This document shows positions 1-7,070 of a stretch of 64,000 bases of DNA, piece after piece. Position 1 is the stretch's first letter. Each line of letters starts with the position of its first letter. The translations under genes were made by a program, and so were the position numbers. The notes below the pieces were generated by a model, which was not told the origin of the DNA, made no database searches, and saw only the letters and a list, made by a program, of their open reading frames with translations. The DNA is taken from the NCBI RefSeq assembly GCF_947039605.1, contig NZ_CAMQZG010000004.1, forward strand, positions 1 through 64,000. Direction: 5' to 3'. The stretch comes from an uncultured Clostridium sp. GTDB taxonomy: Bacteria > Bacillota > Clostridia > Clostridiales > Clostridiaceae.

Positions 1-31
1 ATTCATTAAGTTTATAGTTATTATTTTTCAA
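1..31 (-). CDS. Possible 5' end of a gene leaving the window
   Basis: On the minus strand a TTG codon at 31-29 follows an AGAGGTGA ribosome binding site at about 38-45 with suitable spacing, and the frame stays open to the window edge (about 10 codons, MKNNNYKLNE). Nothing can be said of its function. TTG starts with strong ribosome sites recur nearby, which supports the call weakly. Confidence 0.3.
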   Translation of the reverse strand, partial: MKNNNYKLNE

Positions 32-360
32 TATAATCACCTCTGACTATATTGTTCTACATATAATGATATTTATACATAATTTTAGTAACTATTATCC
101 TCCTCCTCATCACTCTATAAAATTCGCCTACTCCCCAAAAAAGAAATAAAGGGAATAAAGCGAGTAATCTTCCTAATTTATCCTAGCATATAACTTCTAT
201 AAACTGTAAAAACAATTTCTTAAATTTACGCAAAATTAACGTAAATTCACATAAAAACATGCCATTTATATAAAATTCTCATCTTAGAATAACCAAAAAA
301 ATAAAAGCACATATACCCTCAAAAGAAGATATACATGCTGAATAATCTAAAACATAAAAA
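32..360. other. Intergenic AT-rich stretch
   Basis: No convincing gene. A strong AGGAGG-like site lies at about 97-108 on the minus strand, but no start codon sits at a normal distance from it; the only nearby ATG opens a 7-codon frame. I see no terminator or promoter I could defend. Confidence 0.4.
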
Positions 361-960
361 CTAAACTTTTTTCCTATCAATAATTGCACTTCTAATCCTT
401 GCAATTAACCTAGATGCCTTATAATAAACATCCCCAGTGCACCTCCCACTATCTTTAAGCTCCTTATAACTAACAAGCCCAATAACAGCATCAAAAAGTG
501 CCTGTTCCTCACTATCCAAACCAACAATATAATTCCTAACATAACTTAGATATTCCCTGCTGCAAACTTCCTCACAAACCTTACTATCATGAGATAAAAC
601 ATTCAAAGCAAAATCCAAATCACAAACCTTATTCTTAGACTCAATAAGAACAGATACCCTCCTTATAAGCATACCCAAATGATTTTTAATAACCTTATCA
701 CTATAAGTATCAAAAGAAGCACCCCGACTATCATCATAACAATCAGTAGCCTTAAAAAGAGCAATCCTACACTCATTAATTATATCCTCTCTCCCATGAC
801 CAAAAATATAATAAGAACCCGCAACATACTCAATTCTACTTGTATACCTCCTAACAATCTCAACAAAAGCCTCAGAACTCTTAGAATTCTTCCCCCTCAC
901 CAAAACAATTAACTCCTCTATAGTTTTATCCTCAAATTTAACATATAACTTTTCACCCAC
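361..960 (-). CDS. SigH-like RNA polymerase sigma factor, divergent
   Basis: A 199-residue protein with a sigma-70 region 2 at about residues 28-100: an aromatic-rich helix, then GREDIINECRIALFKA, which matches the SigH-type GREDIxQEG...GLYKA pattern, then a GASFDTY segment. A degenerate region 4 at about 148-195 should contact the -35 element (YKELKDSG). The start is GTG at 960 behind an AGAGGGGG site. Region 4 is poorly conserved, so it may be a specialised or accessory-element sigma factor rather than housekeeping SigH. It stands alone next to Bro-N genes. Sigma-family identity is fairly sure; the regulon is unknown. Confidence 0.6.
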   Translation of the reverse strand: MGEKLYVKFEDKTIEELIVLVRGKNSKSSEAFVEIVRRYTSRIEYVAGSYYIFGHGREDIINECRIALFKATDCYDDSRGASFDTYSDKVIKNHLGMLIRRVSVLIESKNKVCDLDFALNVLSHDSKVCEEVCSREYLSYVRNYIVGLDSEEQALFDAVIGLVSYKELKDSGRCTGDVYYKASRLIARIRSAIIDRKKV

Positions 961-1313
961 GCAAAAAATCCCCCTCTATTTTTATTTACATATAGTAATT
1001 AAAATAGACAGAGTTACCGACTGAAACAAACTTCAGCAAATATAAAATTACTCCATCACCCTTTAACTTCCACTAATCCGATCAAAGATCAATGCAAAAC
1101 ATGCATACATAAATCATCACTAGCTACAAACTAACCAACAACAACTTATGATAATATTTTACCAACTATTCCATATTATTACAAGTAGTGAACTCCAAAA
1201 AACATATTAACAAAAAGTAAAATAAAATCCTTTACATATTCACACAATAAATCAAAACAAAAAAAGCTAGAAGATCACCTCTTCTAACCTTTAAAATAAA
1301 AGTTAACCTATCA
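961..1313. other. Intergenic stretch without a recognisable gene
   Basis: AT-rich, with no open frame carrying a ribosome binding site. A GAGGTGA-like motif on the minus strand near 1277 is not followed by a usable start. No clear terminator. Confidence 0.4.
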
Positions 1314-1907
1314 TCAGATTTTATCAAAATATATAGGAAGTTCAATACCACACTCAGAAAATAAAACCTTAACTACAGCAAGCCTCCCAATAGAATCTAT
1401 CTTTGCATCCGCTAACAATTTATTTAATAACCCCGCCCCCTCAATTGCAGTTTTAAGTCTATTAAACTTATCATACTTACCATCTACAACTAAAAAATCA
1501 TTCTTACACCCCTGGTCTAAAATATAATCCTCCCCCACACTTAAAAGTGGAATAATCTCTAACTTTAGCCAATTTTCCAAAATCAAAGCAAGAGGCTTTC
1601 TAGTATACTCTAAAAACTTATAAACGCCAGACTCATAAAAAATAATAATCTTATTTAAAGACTTAACCTCATCTAAAAGATCTTCATCAAACAAGCACTT
1701 AAACTCATCTAGCTTATAATCCACTATATAATCATAATCCCTACCAATCTTCATATCCTTAGACCTTACAAAATCACCAGCAGTACGCACACTATCCTTA
1801 TAATCAAGAACCTTTGTAAGCTCTGTCCCAATCCAGCAGATTCTTCCCTTCAAAACAAAACCATGAACCAACTTACCAAAAAAAATCTTTTTAACTACCT
1901 TATCCAT
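1314..1907 (-). CDS. Bro-N domain protein (phage antirepressor-like), paralogue 1
   Basis: The N-terminal ~120 residues match the BRO/antirepressor N-terminal domain seen in phage and baculovirus DNA-binding proteins: an aromatic-rich start (ICWIGTELTKVLDY), then KCLFDEDL and IIFYESGVYKFL. The C-terminal ~60 residues (LAVVKVLFSECGIELPIYF) are closely shared with the paralogue at 4489-5166. ATG at 1907 is preferred over GTG at 1916 because it is better spaced from the AAGGAAAG site. Unlike the other two Bro-N genes it has no small RHH gene or paired hairpin upstream. A role in DNA binding is inferred from the family; no target is known. Confidence 0.7.
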   Translation of the reverse strand: MDKVVKKIFFGKLVHGFVLKGRICWIGTELTKVLDYKDSVRTAGDFVRSKDMKIGRDYDYIVDYKLDEFKCLFDEDLLDEVKSLNKIIIFYESGVYKFLEYTRKPLALILENWLKLEIIPLLSVGEDYILDQGCKNDFLVVDGKYDKFNRLKTAIEGAGLLNKLLADAKIDSIGRLAVVKVLFSECGIELPIYFDKI

Positions 1908-2004
1908 ATAACTCACTTTCCTTTACATATAAAATATTTAATCACTACCTACATATGCAAAAAAGAAAGTATTTTTAAAATAAATAATATATTTTCACTA
2001 AAAA

Positions 2005-2031
2005 ATGTTCTGTGTTTTAAACACAGAACAT
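2005..2031 (-). terminator. Rho-independent terminator of the Asn/Thr-repeat gene
   Basis: A perfect inverted repeat (ATGTTCTGTGTTT and its complement, one-base loop) is followed on the minus strand by ATTTTTTAG. It lies about 80 bp after the minus-strand gene ending at 2109. Confidence 0.8.
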
Positions 2032-2108
2032 ACTTCAATCCATTTATTTTAGCCTATATAACCTACCTAAAATATACATAACCTTTTAAATTAATTCTAA
2101 CTATAAAT

Positions 2109-2753
2109 TTATCTTTGATAAGCATACGCTTGAGCTTTACCATTTTTTTCAGATATTTTTAATAATATATTATTTTGGATTATAAATGAGTTATATTCAT
2201 TAAGTGAATATTGTAATTTATCTTGACTTAAAGGTTTTGAACTAACTAAAAGTATAGTTAATGGGTTAGGTAAATCATTTGATCCATAACCACCAATATA
2301 ATGACCATCAGGATCTTTAAATATATAGTAATATGGATTGTTTATAATATAATTTCCATTTTTAAAAGTATTTTTTTCAATCATTAATTGTTTAGCTAAA
2401 TTTACTTTTGCACCAACTAAATGATTTATTGTAAAACATGGATATATATTTAAAGTATAAGTTCCTATAAATTTAGTAATATTAGCAGTAGTATTATTGT
2501 TAGCAGTATTACTAGCAGTATTATTGCTAGTAGAAGTATTAGCAGCAGTATTATTGTTAGAAGTATTATTGTTAGCAGTATTATTGTTAGAAGTATTATT
2601 GTTAGCAGTATTATTGTTAGCAGTATTATTGTTAGCAGTATTATTGTTAGCAGAAGTACTAGCAGTATTATTTGATGGTGAAATAAATGTATATCCGAAA
2701 TATCCTACACCAATAAGTGCTATGATAATTATTCCTATAAGACCTTTTTTCAT
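2109..2753 (-). CDS. Membrane-anchored Asn/Thr-repeat protein, unknown function
   Basis: A 214-residue protein. A hydrophobic segment at residues 3-23 follows two lysines and has no lipobox cysteine, so it is a membrane anchor or signal peptide. A low-complexity linker at about 27-92 is made of NNNTA/NNNTS pentapeptides. A globular C-terminal part of about 120 residues contains one cysteine. I do not recognise the C-terminal domain. The start follows an AAGGAG site. The linker looks like a flexible stalk holding an extracytoplasmic domain away from the membrane (inference). The repeat DNA could change copy number in frame. A hairpin terminator follows the gene. Confidence 0.6.
   Translation of the reverse strand: MKKGLIGIIIIALIGVGYFGYTFISPSNNTASTSANNNTANNNTANNNTANNNTSNNNTANNNTSNNNTAANTSTSNNTASNTANNNTTANITKFIGTYTLNIYPCFTINHLVGAKVNLAKQLMIEKNTFKNGNYIINNPYYYIFKDPDGHYIGGYGSNDLPNPLTILLVSSKPLSQDKLQYSLNEYNSFIIQNNILLKISEKNGKAQAYAYQR
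2551..2655. repeat. 15-bp tandem repeat inside the Asn/Thr-repeat gene
   Basis: Seven consecutive 15-bp units start at 2551, 2566, 2581, 2596, 2611, 2626 and 2641, each TTATTGTTAG followed by CAGTA, AAGTA or (last) CAGAA. The unit length is a multiple of three, so gain or loss of units keeps the reading frame. Degenerate units extend on both sides. Confidence 0.9.
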
Positions 2754-2950
2754 TTGTTTAATCTCCTTTTGTATATAAAATATATAGAAAAAAGTTACAA
2801 TTTAGGAAAGTGTGATTATAATATCATAAACTAACAGTATTGGCACCAATAGGTTCTTACTCAAGTATAGTTATTCTATTTACCCAAAGATGAGAAAGAA
2901 CCAAACTACCATACCTCTTATATTTATCCACACATAATATTTTCAAAAAT

Positions 2951-2993
2951 AAGTAGTTCAAATTCCACACAAGTAAATCTATATCAGATCTTT
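2951..2993 (-). repeat. Degenerate partial copy of the 146-bp repeat
   Basis: Positions 2951-2993 resemble the first part of the repeats at 4238 and 5699. On the minus strand the translated remnant reads RSDIDLLVWNLNYLF, against EKSDMALFMWKLHCLSF in the better copies. It lies just after the Bro-N gene ending at 3044, as the copy at 4238 follows its Bro-N gene. Confidence 0.5.
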
Positions 2994-3043
2994 TATAATT
3001 ATACTAGCCTTTAAAGTTCTCTAAAATTAATAATACTATAAAT

Positions 3044-3733
3044 TTAAATAAGTTTATTAGAATTTATAAAACCCAAATCAATATCAATACTAGCTGACTT
3101 ATATAAAGATACCAAAAATAAAAACTTATCCTCATCAGCTATACTAAGACCATCAAGATACTTATCAAATATAATAACATTATCAGCAATCTTCTCAACT
3201 AAGTTTTTATCTGCGATATTATTCTTCCTACTAACCTCATTAACCCTTTCTTTTTTAATCACCTTATCCCAATCACAACTTACATTAACCTTATTAACCT
3301 CTACATCTATATTTACTTTTTCACTTTTAAAATAACTATCATCCATAACATAAGCTCCATTTTCTCTTATCTGTGGTATTACCTCTAATCTTATCCAAGT
3401 TCTAAATGTTATTCCTATAGGCTTCTCTGTATACTGTAAAAAACCATATAAACCTTGCTCATAAAATATAATAAGCTTTGGTGCAAATTTTAAAGATTTA
3501 CTTATATCCTCACTAACTATACTTTTAAACTTTCTAAGTTCAGTTCCCTTCAAAACATCATACTCTCTTCCTTCCATAAATAACTCTCTATTAATACAAG
3601 ATGTTATCATATTAGAAGTTTCTTTATATCCAATCATCTTTGCTATCTCAACAGCAATCCAACAAGGTCTATTATTCCAAATAAAACTATAAACCCTTGT
3701 ATCATTAAATGTTTTAATAAATAAATTTTGCAA
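3044..3733 (-). CDS. Bro-N domain protein, paralogue 2
   Basis: A 229-residue protein with the same N-terminal BRO domain as its neighbours: IWNNRPCWIAVEIAKMIGY, then LKGTELRKFKS, then IIFYEQGLYGFLQYTEKP and FRTWIRLEVIPQI. The C-terminal ~90 residues are unlike the other two and are lysine/aspartate rich. The start is TTG at 3733 behind AAGGAGTG. Upstream are a two-hairpin element (3763-3864) and a 45-residue RHH gene (3894-4031), giving the module RHH, hairpins, Bro-N. In phages such proteins act as antirepressors or DNA-binding regulators; here the role is unknown. Confidence 0.7.
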   Translation of the reverse strand: MQNLFIKTFNDTRVYSFIWNNRPCWIAVEIAKMIGYKETSNMITSCINRELFMEGREYDVLKGTELRKFKSIVSEDISKSLKFAPKLIIFYEQGLYGFLQYTEKPIGITFRTWIRLEVIPQIRENGAYVMDDSYFKSEKVNIDVEVNKVNVSCDWDKVIKKERVNEVSRKNNIADKNLVEKIADNVIIFDKYLDGLSIADEDKFLFLVSLYKSASIDIDLGFINSNKLI

Positions 3734-3762
3734 ACTTAACCACTCCTTGATTTTAAAATTAG

Positions 3763-3864
3763 GAGTTGCTATAATAAAACTTAATCAAAGTTTATTATAC
3801 AACTCTGGTTATATATAAAGATATTTTACTTTTCTCTGAACAGGTGAGTAAAATATCTTTTTTT
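3763..3864 (+). ncRNA. Two-hairpin element between RHH and Bro-N genes, copy A
   Basis: An inverted repeat (arms 3763-3782 and 3788-3805, two bulges, ends GAGTTG and CAACTC) is followed by the linker ACTCTGGTTATAT, then a second hairpin (3817-3829 with 3848-3860) and a run of seven T on the plus strand. The same arrangement is at 5195-5291. The T run means a terminator for a plus-strand transcript, although both flanking genes are on the minus strand. It could be an antisense RNA end, an operator plus attenuator, or both. Confidence 0.45.
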
Positions 3865-3893
3865 ATTTTTAAATACATATCAAAACTTCTAAA

Positions 3894-4031
3894 TCATATT
3901 AAACCCTTCTTTTTTAATTCTTTCTCTATAAGTGCTGATACATAATCCTGAAAAGTAGTTTCTTCATTAATCATAAGATGTTTTAACTCCTTATGAATAT
4001 TCTCTGTAAGCCTTATTGTTATTGCCTTCAA
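3894..4031 (-). CDS. Small ribbon-helix-helix protein, 45 residues (module A)
   Basis: TTG at 4031 follows a strong AGGAGGAG site. The product begins MKAITIRLTENIHKELKHL, has a middle segment EETTFQDYVSALIEKEL and ends in lysines. This is the Arc/CopG ribbon-helix-helix layout: a beta strand with alternating KAITIRL, then two helices. It is clearly homologous to the 46-residue protein at 5293-5433. As a DNA-binding dimer it probably represses its own module through the adjacent inverted repeat (inference). It could be an antitoxin-like partner of the downstream Bro-N protein, but nothing in the sequence proves this. Confidence 0.7.
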   Translation of the reverse strand: MKAITIRLTENIHKELKHLMINEETTFQDYVSALIEKELKKKGLI

Positions 4032-4152
4032 CTTAAACTCCTCCTGAATTTATATTTATTAATCAACTCAGTAATCCATTAATAAGTCAACTTCATTGTT
4101 AGTATAAACAATAAATCACAAATTATTCTATTTTTATAGGTTAACCCATAAA

Positions 4153-4183
4153 AAAGGTTCCGTGATTAAATCACGGAACCTTA
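4153..4183 (-). terminator. Rho-independent terminator after the 4.2-5.4 kb module
   Basis: AAGGTTCCGTGATT pairs with its complement around a two-base loop, and six T follow on the minus strand. It ends the transcription unit that holds Bro-N paralogue 3 and the repeat at 4238. Confidence 0.8.
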
Positions 4184-4237
4184 AAATAACCTTACTTCAA
4201 ATAAGTAACATAGCCATCTTAACTTATTCTACAAAAA

Positions 4238-4383
4238 GACAAGCAGTGCAATTTCCACATAAATAAAGCCATATCAGATTTCTCCAATACGGCTTAAATA
4301 CTAATTTCATCCAATTTAAATCCCCAGTCTTTTTCCAGCACCCCGGGGATGCTTGTGAGGAAAGGAACTTTCCAAACTTGCTA
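4238..4383 (-). repeat. 146-bp direct repeat, copy 1
   Basis: Aligns without gaps to 5699-5844 with about 13 mismatches by eye. A 71-codon frame (4224-4439, minus) covers it, but most differences between copies are non-synonymous in that frame and the start has a poor ribosome site, so I do not call it a gene. In another minus frame the differences include synonymous and conservative changes (VPFLTSIPGVLEKDWGFKLD, then SDMALFMWKLHCLS), but both copies carry the same TAA between these parts. The repeat is therefore probably a decayed coding end. Confidence 0.75.
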
Positions 4384-4488
4384 CAATATCTTACTAGATA
4401 AAACTTATCCATAAAATAATAAAAGATTAAGAGATTCATTCTCCTAACCTTTATAAAATCCTATTAGGTCTATTCAAAAACTTTTTAT

Positions 4489-5166
4489 TTAATCCTTCTT
4501 ATTGAAATATATAGGTAAGTTTATACCAGACTCTAAAAACAAAGCTTTAACTACAGCAAGTTTACATATAGAATCTGTATCCACATCATCTAACAATCCT
4601 TTTATCATTTTAGCACTTTCCGTTGCGAGTCTAAGTCGTTGAAACTTATCTATATCAAATTCATTACTTTCTAAATTATTATTTAACCTATCTATTGTTA
4701 TACGCTTTCCCTCTACCAAACTTAATGTATTATCCACTACCTTACTATCATTAGATAAGGTTCTGACATTTTCCCTTAACCCAAGCTCGCTCATTATTTT
4801 AGGTTTAACTTCTGCTCTAACCCACTTTCTAAGTTTTGCTCCTATTGGTTTATGTGAGAACTGTAAAAATCCAAACAATCCATCCTCATAAAAAATTATA
4901 AGCTTTGATACATATTTAAGAGATTCAATATCAACACCATTTTCTTTAAGTAAACTTTTAAATTCCTTTAACTTAGTTCCTGTTAAAATTTCATAATCAA
5001 TCCCAACATCAAACTCCTCAACCTTCAAACAATATGCTATTGCCTTTGAAGGATCATCATAATCTAATATCTCAGCTATTTTACTTGCAAACCAGCAAGG
5101 GTTACCATCCCATATAGTAGTTAACACCTCTTGCCCACAAAACGTATCAATAAATACTTTTTTCAA
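4489..5166 (-). CDS. Bro-N domain protein, paralogue 3
   Basis: About 225 residues. The N-terminal BRO domain shows IWDGNPCWFASKIAEILDY, LTGTKLKEFKSLL, IIFYEDGLFGFLQFSHKP and LRKWVRAEVKPKI. The C-terminal part (LAVVKALFLESGINLPIYF) is shared with paralogue 1. TTG at 5166 is favoured because AAGGAG lies about 8 bases before it, while GTG at 5175 overlaps that site. It sits downstream of an RHH gene and the two-hairpin element, like paralogue 2. Probable DNA-binding regulator of phage-antirepressor type; exact function unknown. Confidence 0.7.
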   Translation of the reverse strand: MKKVFIDTFCGQEVLTTIWDGNPCWFASKIAEILDYDDPSKAIAYCLKVEEFDVGIDYEILTGTKLKEFKSLLKENGVDIESLKYVSKLIIFYEDGLFGFLQFSHKPIGAKLRKWVRAEVKPKIMSELGLRENVRTLSNDSKVVDNTLSLVEGKRITIDRLNNNLESNEFDIDKFQRLRLATESAKMIKGLLDDVDTDSICKLAVVKALFLESGINLPIYFNKKD

Positions 5167-5194
5167 AACTATCACTCCTTGTATTTAATAAATG

Positions 5195-5291
5195 GAGTTG
5201 ATATAATAATCTTAACTTAGAGTGATTATATCAACTCTGGTTATATGAAGGTATTTCCAACTCAGTAAGCAGTGGTGGAAATACCTTTTTT
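5195..5291 (+). ncRNA. Two-hairpin element between RHH and Bro-N genes, copy B
   Basis: A perfect 13-bp inverted repeat (5195-5207 with 5225-5237, GAGTTGATATAAT) is followed by the shared linker ACTCTGGTTATAT, then a hairpin (5248-5258 with 5277-5287) and six T on the plus strand. Compared with copy A the second stem keeps its pairing through a compensatory G-C to A-T change. The inverted repeat may also be the operator of the minus-strand Bro-N promoter: TTGATA, 17 bases, GATTAT fits on that strand. Confidence 0.45.
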
Positions 5292-5292
5292 G

Positions 5293-5433
5293 CTATTTAG
5301 TTTTTTTACTATTTTTGAAATCCTCAGAAAGAAGTTTGATAATATGGTCCTGCATTGTCTTTTCTTCCTCAACCATCTTCATTTTTAACTTCTTATGAAA
5401 TTCATCAGACATTCTAAGCGTAATTGCTTTCAT
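5293..5433 (-). CDS. Small ribbon-helix-helix protein, 46 residues (module B)
   Basis: ATG at 5433 follows GGAGG with 8-base spacing; a longer frame upstream lacks a ribosome site and is rejected. The product begins MKAITLRMSDEFHKKLKMKM, continues EEEKTMQDHIIKLLSEDF and ends basic. The beta-strand motif KAITLR and the two helices fit the Arc/CopG fold, and it is homologous to the protein at 3894-4031. It lies immediately upstream of the hairpin element and Bro-N paralogue 3. Likely autoregulator of the module or antitoxin-like partner (inference). Confidence 0.7.
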   Translation of the reverse strand: MKAITLRMSDEFHKKLKMKMVEEEKTMQDHIIKLLSEDFKNSKKTK

Positions 5434-5572
5434 AAAATAAACCTCCAATGCGATAGCTACATATCTCTCTATCAATCTATCTAGCCACCAACTCCCTCTT
5501 AGTATAAGCAATAAAACAAATATTATACTTAATTCCCTAAACCTTATAAAATAACCCTAAAAACTACACTAA

Positions 5573-5597
5573 GGTAAAGGGAATGAATCCCTTTACC
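5573..5597. other. Hairpin GGTAAAGGG/CCCTTTACC
   Basis: A perfect 9-bp stem with a 7-base loop between the RHH gene and the 146-bp repeat. No strong T run on either strand, so termination is not certain. It may be a weak terminator for the hydrolase gene upstream. Confidence 0.4.
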
Positions 5598-5624
5598 TAT
5601 CGTAAAGCTAGTATCTACCTTATT

Positions 5625-5659
5625 GGATAACCTCTTATCTCTTTAAAGGTTATCCTTTT
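5625..5659 (+). terminator. Hairpin with T run on the plus strand
   Basis: GGATAACC (5625-5632) pairs with GGTTATCC (5648-5655), followed by TTTT on the plus strand. No plus-strand gene precedes it, so it may be another sign of unannotated plus-strand transcripts in this region, or chance. Confidence 0.3.
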
Positions 5660-5698
5660 AAATTATATATTTCTTTTTTCTTCTGATTAATTTTTATA

Positions 5699-5844
5699 GA
5701 CAAGCAGTGCAAATTCCATATAAGTAAAGCCATATCAGATTTCTCCAATACGGCTTAAACACTAACTTTATCCAATTTAAATTCCCAATCTTTTCCCAGT
5801 ACCCCGAGGATGCTTGTGAGGAAAGGCACTTTCCGAACTTGCTA
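5699..5844 (-). repeat. 146-bp direct repeat, copy 2
   Basis: Same length as the copy at 4238-4383 and about 91% identical by eye, including the same TAA in the likely ancestral frame. It lies between the RHH gene of module B and the metallo-hydrolase, touching the hydrolase 3' end. No Bro-N gene precedes this copy, which may mean one was lost here. Confidence 0.75.
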
Positions 5845-7059
5845 AGTCTTTTGAGAAAAACAAATATTTCTTAACTGACTATTAATCTTCGTTTTCAATA
5901 AAACGTTTTTCATCATACTATCTAAACAACAAACCCCATTACATATTGATATATTATTTTTTATGCAATAACATACTGAGTTCAAACTATACTTTTCTGA
6001 TATTTTAGTATCAATACCTATTAATTCATCCATAACCTCTTTATGTGGATGCCCATATCTATTATTTTTTCCTACCGATATATATGCATGTGTTATTTTA
6101 AATTTACTCATCATAATTGAGTCTGTTCCTGTTTTACTTCCATGATGTGAGATTTTTATTAAATTACTTTTTCCTATTTTTCCTTTTCCAAACACATTAT
6201 ATATAATATTTTTTGAAGCATCTCCCATCAAATAAATATTGCTTTCTTTATAAAAAATTTTCATTAAAATAGAGCTGTCATTCACATCTTTAAATTGTGA
6301 TTTAGTAATTCCACAATTTAATATATCTATATTAAAACCTGCCTCTTTAATAGAAAAGTTTTTATTTAATTCAATATAATCCGTATTTTTTTCATTTATT
6401 TTTTTAATTAATAATTCACTTGCTTTAGTATAATGTTCATAAATATTATTCATAAAAATATTTTCAACATCAAATTCATCTAATATATATTCTACTCCTC
6501 TAATATGATCTATATGTTTATGTGTAATAAATATCCCATTTAATCTATTACCTAAATTATATTTTAATAATATCCTTTTTATTTCCTTTAGTATACTTTC
6601 TTTTCTTCCCTTCAAATAATTAGTATCCACTAAATATACCTTTTTACCTGGAGTTACTATCAATGTTGAATCCCCTTGACCAACATTTAAAAAATATAAT
6701 TGCAAACTTCCCTTATTCTGAGAATCATCAACACTATCCTTTTCCTTAATTAATAACTCCTTTTCATATTCTTTAATACATCTTACTTTTTCCACTTTAA
6801 GATTATATGGATTATTTTTATTTTTAAACTTTAATAAAGCATAAAAGATATCTTTTTTAATAATCCCTTTAAAAATATCTTCATATTTTAATTCATTTAT
6901 ACAAAAAAAATCACCTTCTGCTAACTCTTCCCCCCATTTTTTTTCATATTTAATGTATGCTTCTTTATATCTTTTTTCCAAATCAATTATAACTCTTACA
7001 CATATATATTTTTTATATTCAATAACTTCATCAACTACAAATTTAATACTATCCCCCAT
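5842..7059 (-). CDS. ComEC/Rec2-like metallo-beta-lactamase-fold hydrolase
   Basis: A 405-residue protein. Residues ~119-330 form a metallo-beta-lactamase fold of the ComEC C-terminal type: FLNVGQGDS at ~124, the metal-binding HKHIDH at ~180-185, LMGDAS at ~275 and SHHGSKTGTD at ~302. The first ~110 residues are an uncharacterised charged domain. No membrane segments are seen, so it is a stand-alone soluble enzyme, not the full ComEC channel. Stand-alone ComEC-like hydrolases are thought to act on nucleic acids or phosphodiesters; the substrate is unknown. The start follows AGGAGG. It is 11 bp from the sugar kinase gene, and its last residues touch the 146-bp repeat, so the 3' end may have been altered by it. 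Confidence 0.75.
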   Translation of the reverse strand: MGDSIKFVVDEVIEYKKYICVRVIIDLEKRYKEAYIKYEKKWGEELAEGDFFCINELKYEDIFKGIIKKDIFYALLKFKNKNNPYNLKVEKVRCIKEYEKELLIKEKDSVDDSQNKGSLQLYFLNVGQGDSTLIVTPGKKVYLVDTNYLKGRKESILKEIKRILLKYNLGNRLNGIFITHKHIDHIRGVEYILDEFDVENIFMNNIYEHYTKASELLIKKINEKNTDYIELNKNFSIKEAGFNIDILNCGITKSQFKDVNDSSILMKIFYKESNIYLMGDASKNIIYNVFGKGKIGKSNLIKISHHGSKTGTDSIMMSKFKITHAYISVGKNNRYGHPHKEVMDELIGIDTKISEKYSLNSVCYCIKNNISICNGVCCLDSMMKNVLLKTKINSQLRNICFSQKT

Positions 7060-7070
7060 TTTATCTCCTC

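Noticed and set aside
1863..2081. 72-codon plus-strand frame
   Set aside because: Overlaps the start of a Bro-N gene and a terminator; no ribosome site.
2551..2655. CRISPR array
   Set aside because: The units are 15 bp, directly adjacent and translated; there are no spacers.
2497..2778. 93-codon plus-strand Leu/Val-rich frame
   Set aside because: Arises from the 15-bp repeat on the opposite strand of the Asn/Thr-repeat gene; no ribosome site.
4224..4439. 71-codon minus-strand frame over the 146-bp repeat
   Set aside because: Differences to the second copy are mostly non-synonymous in this frame and its start is nearly on top of the ribosome-like site; described as a repeat instead.
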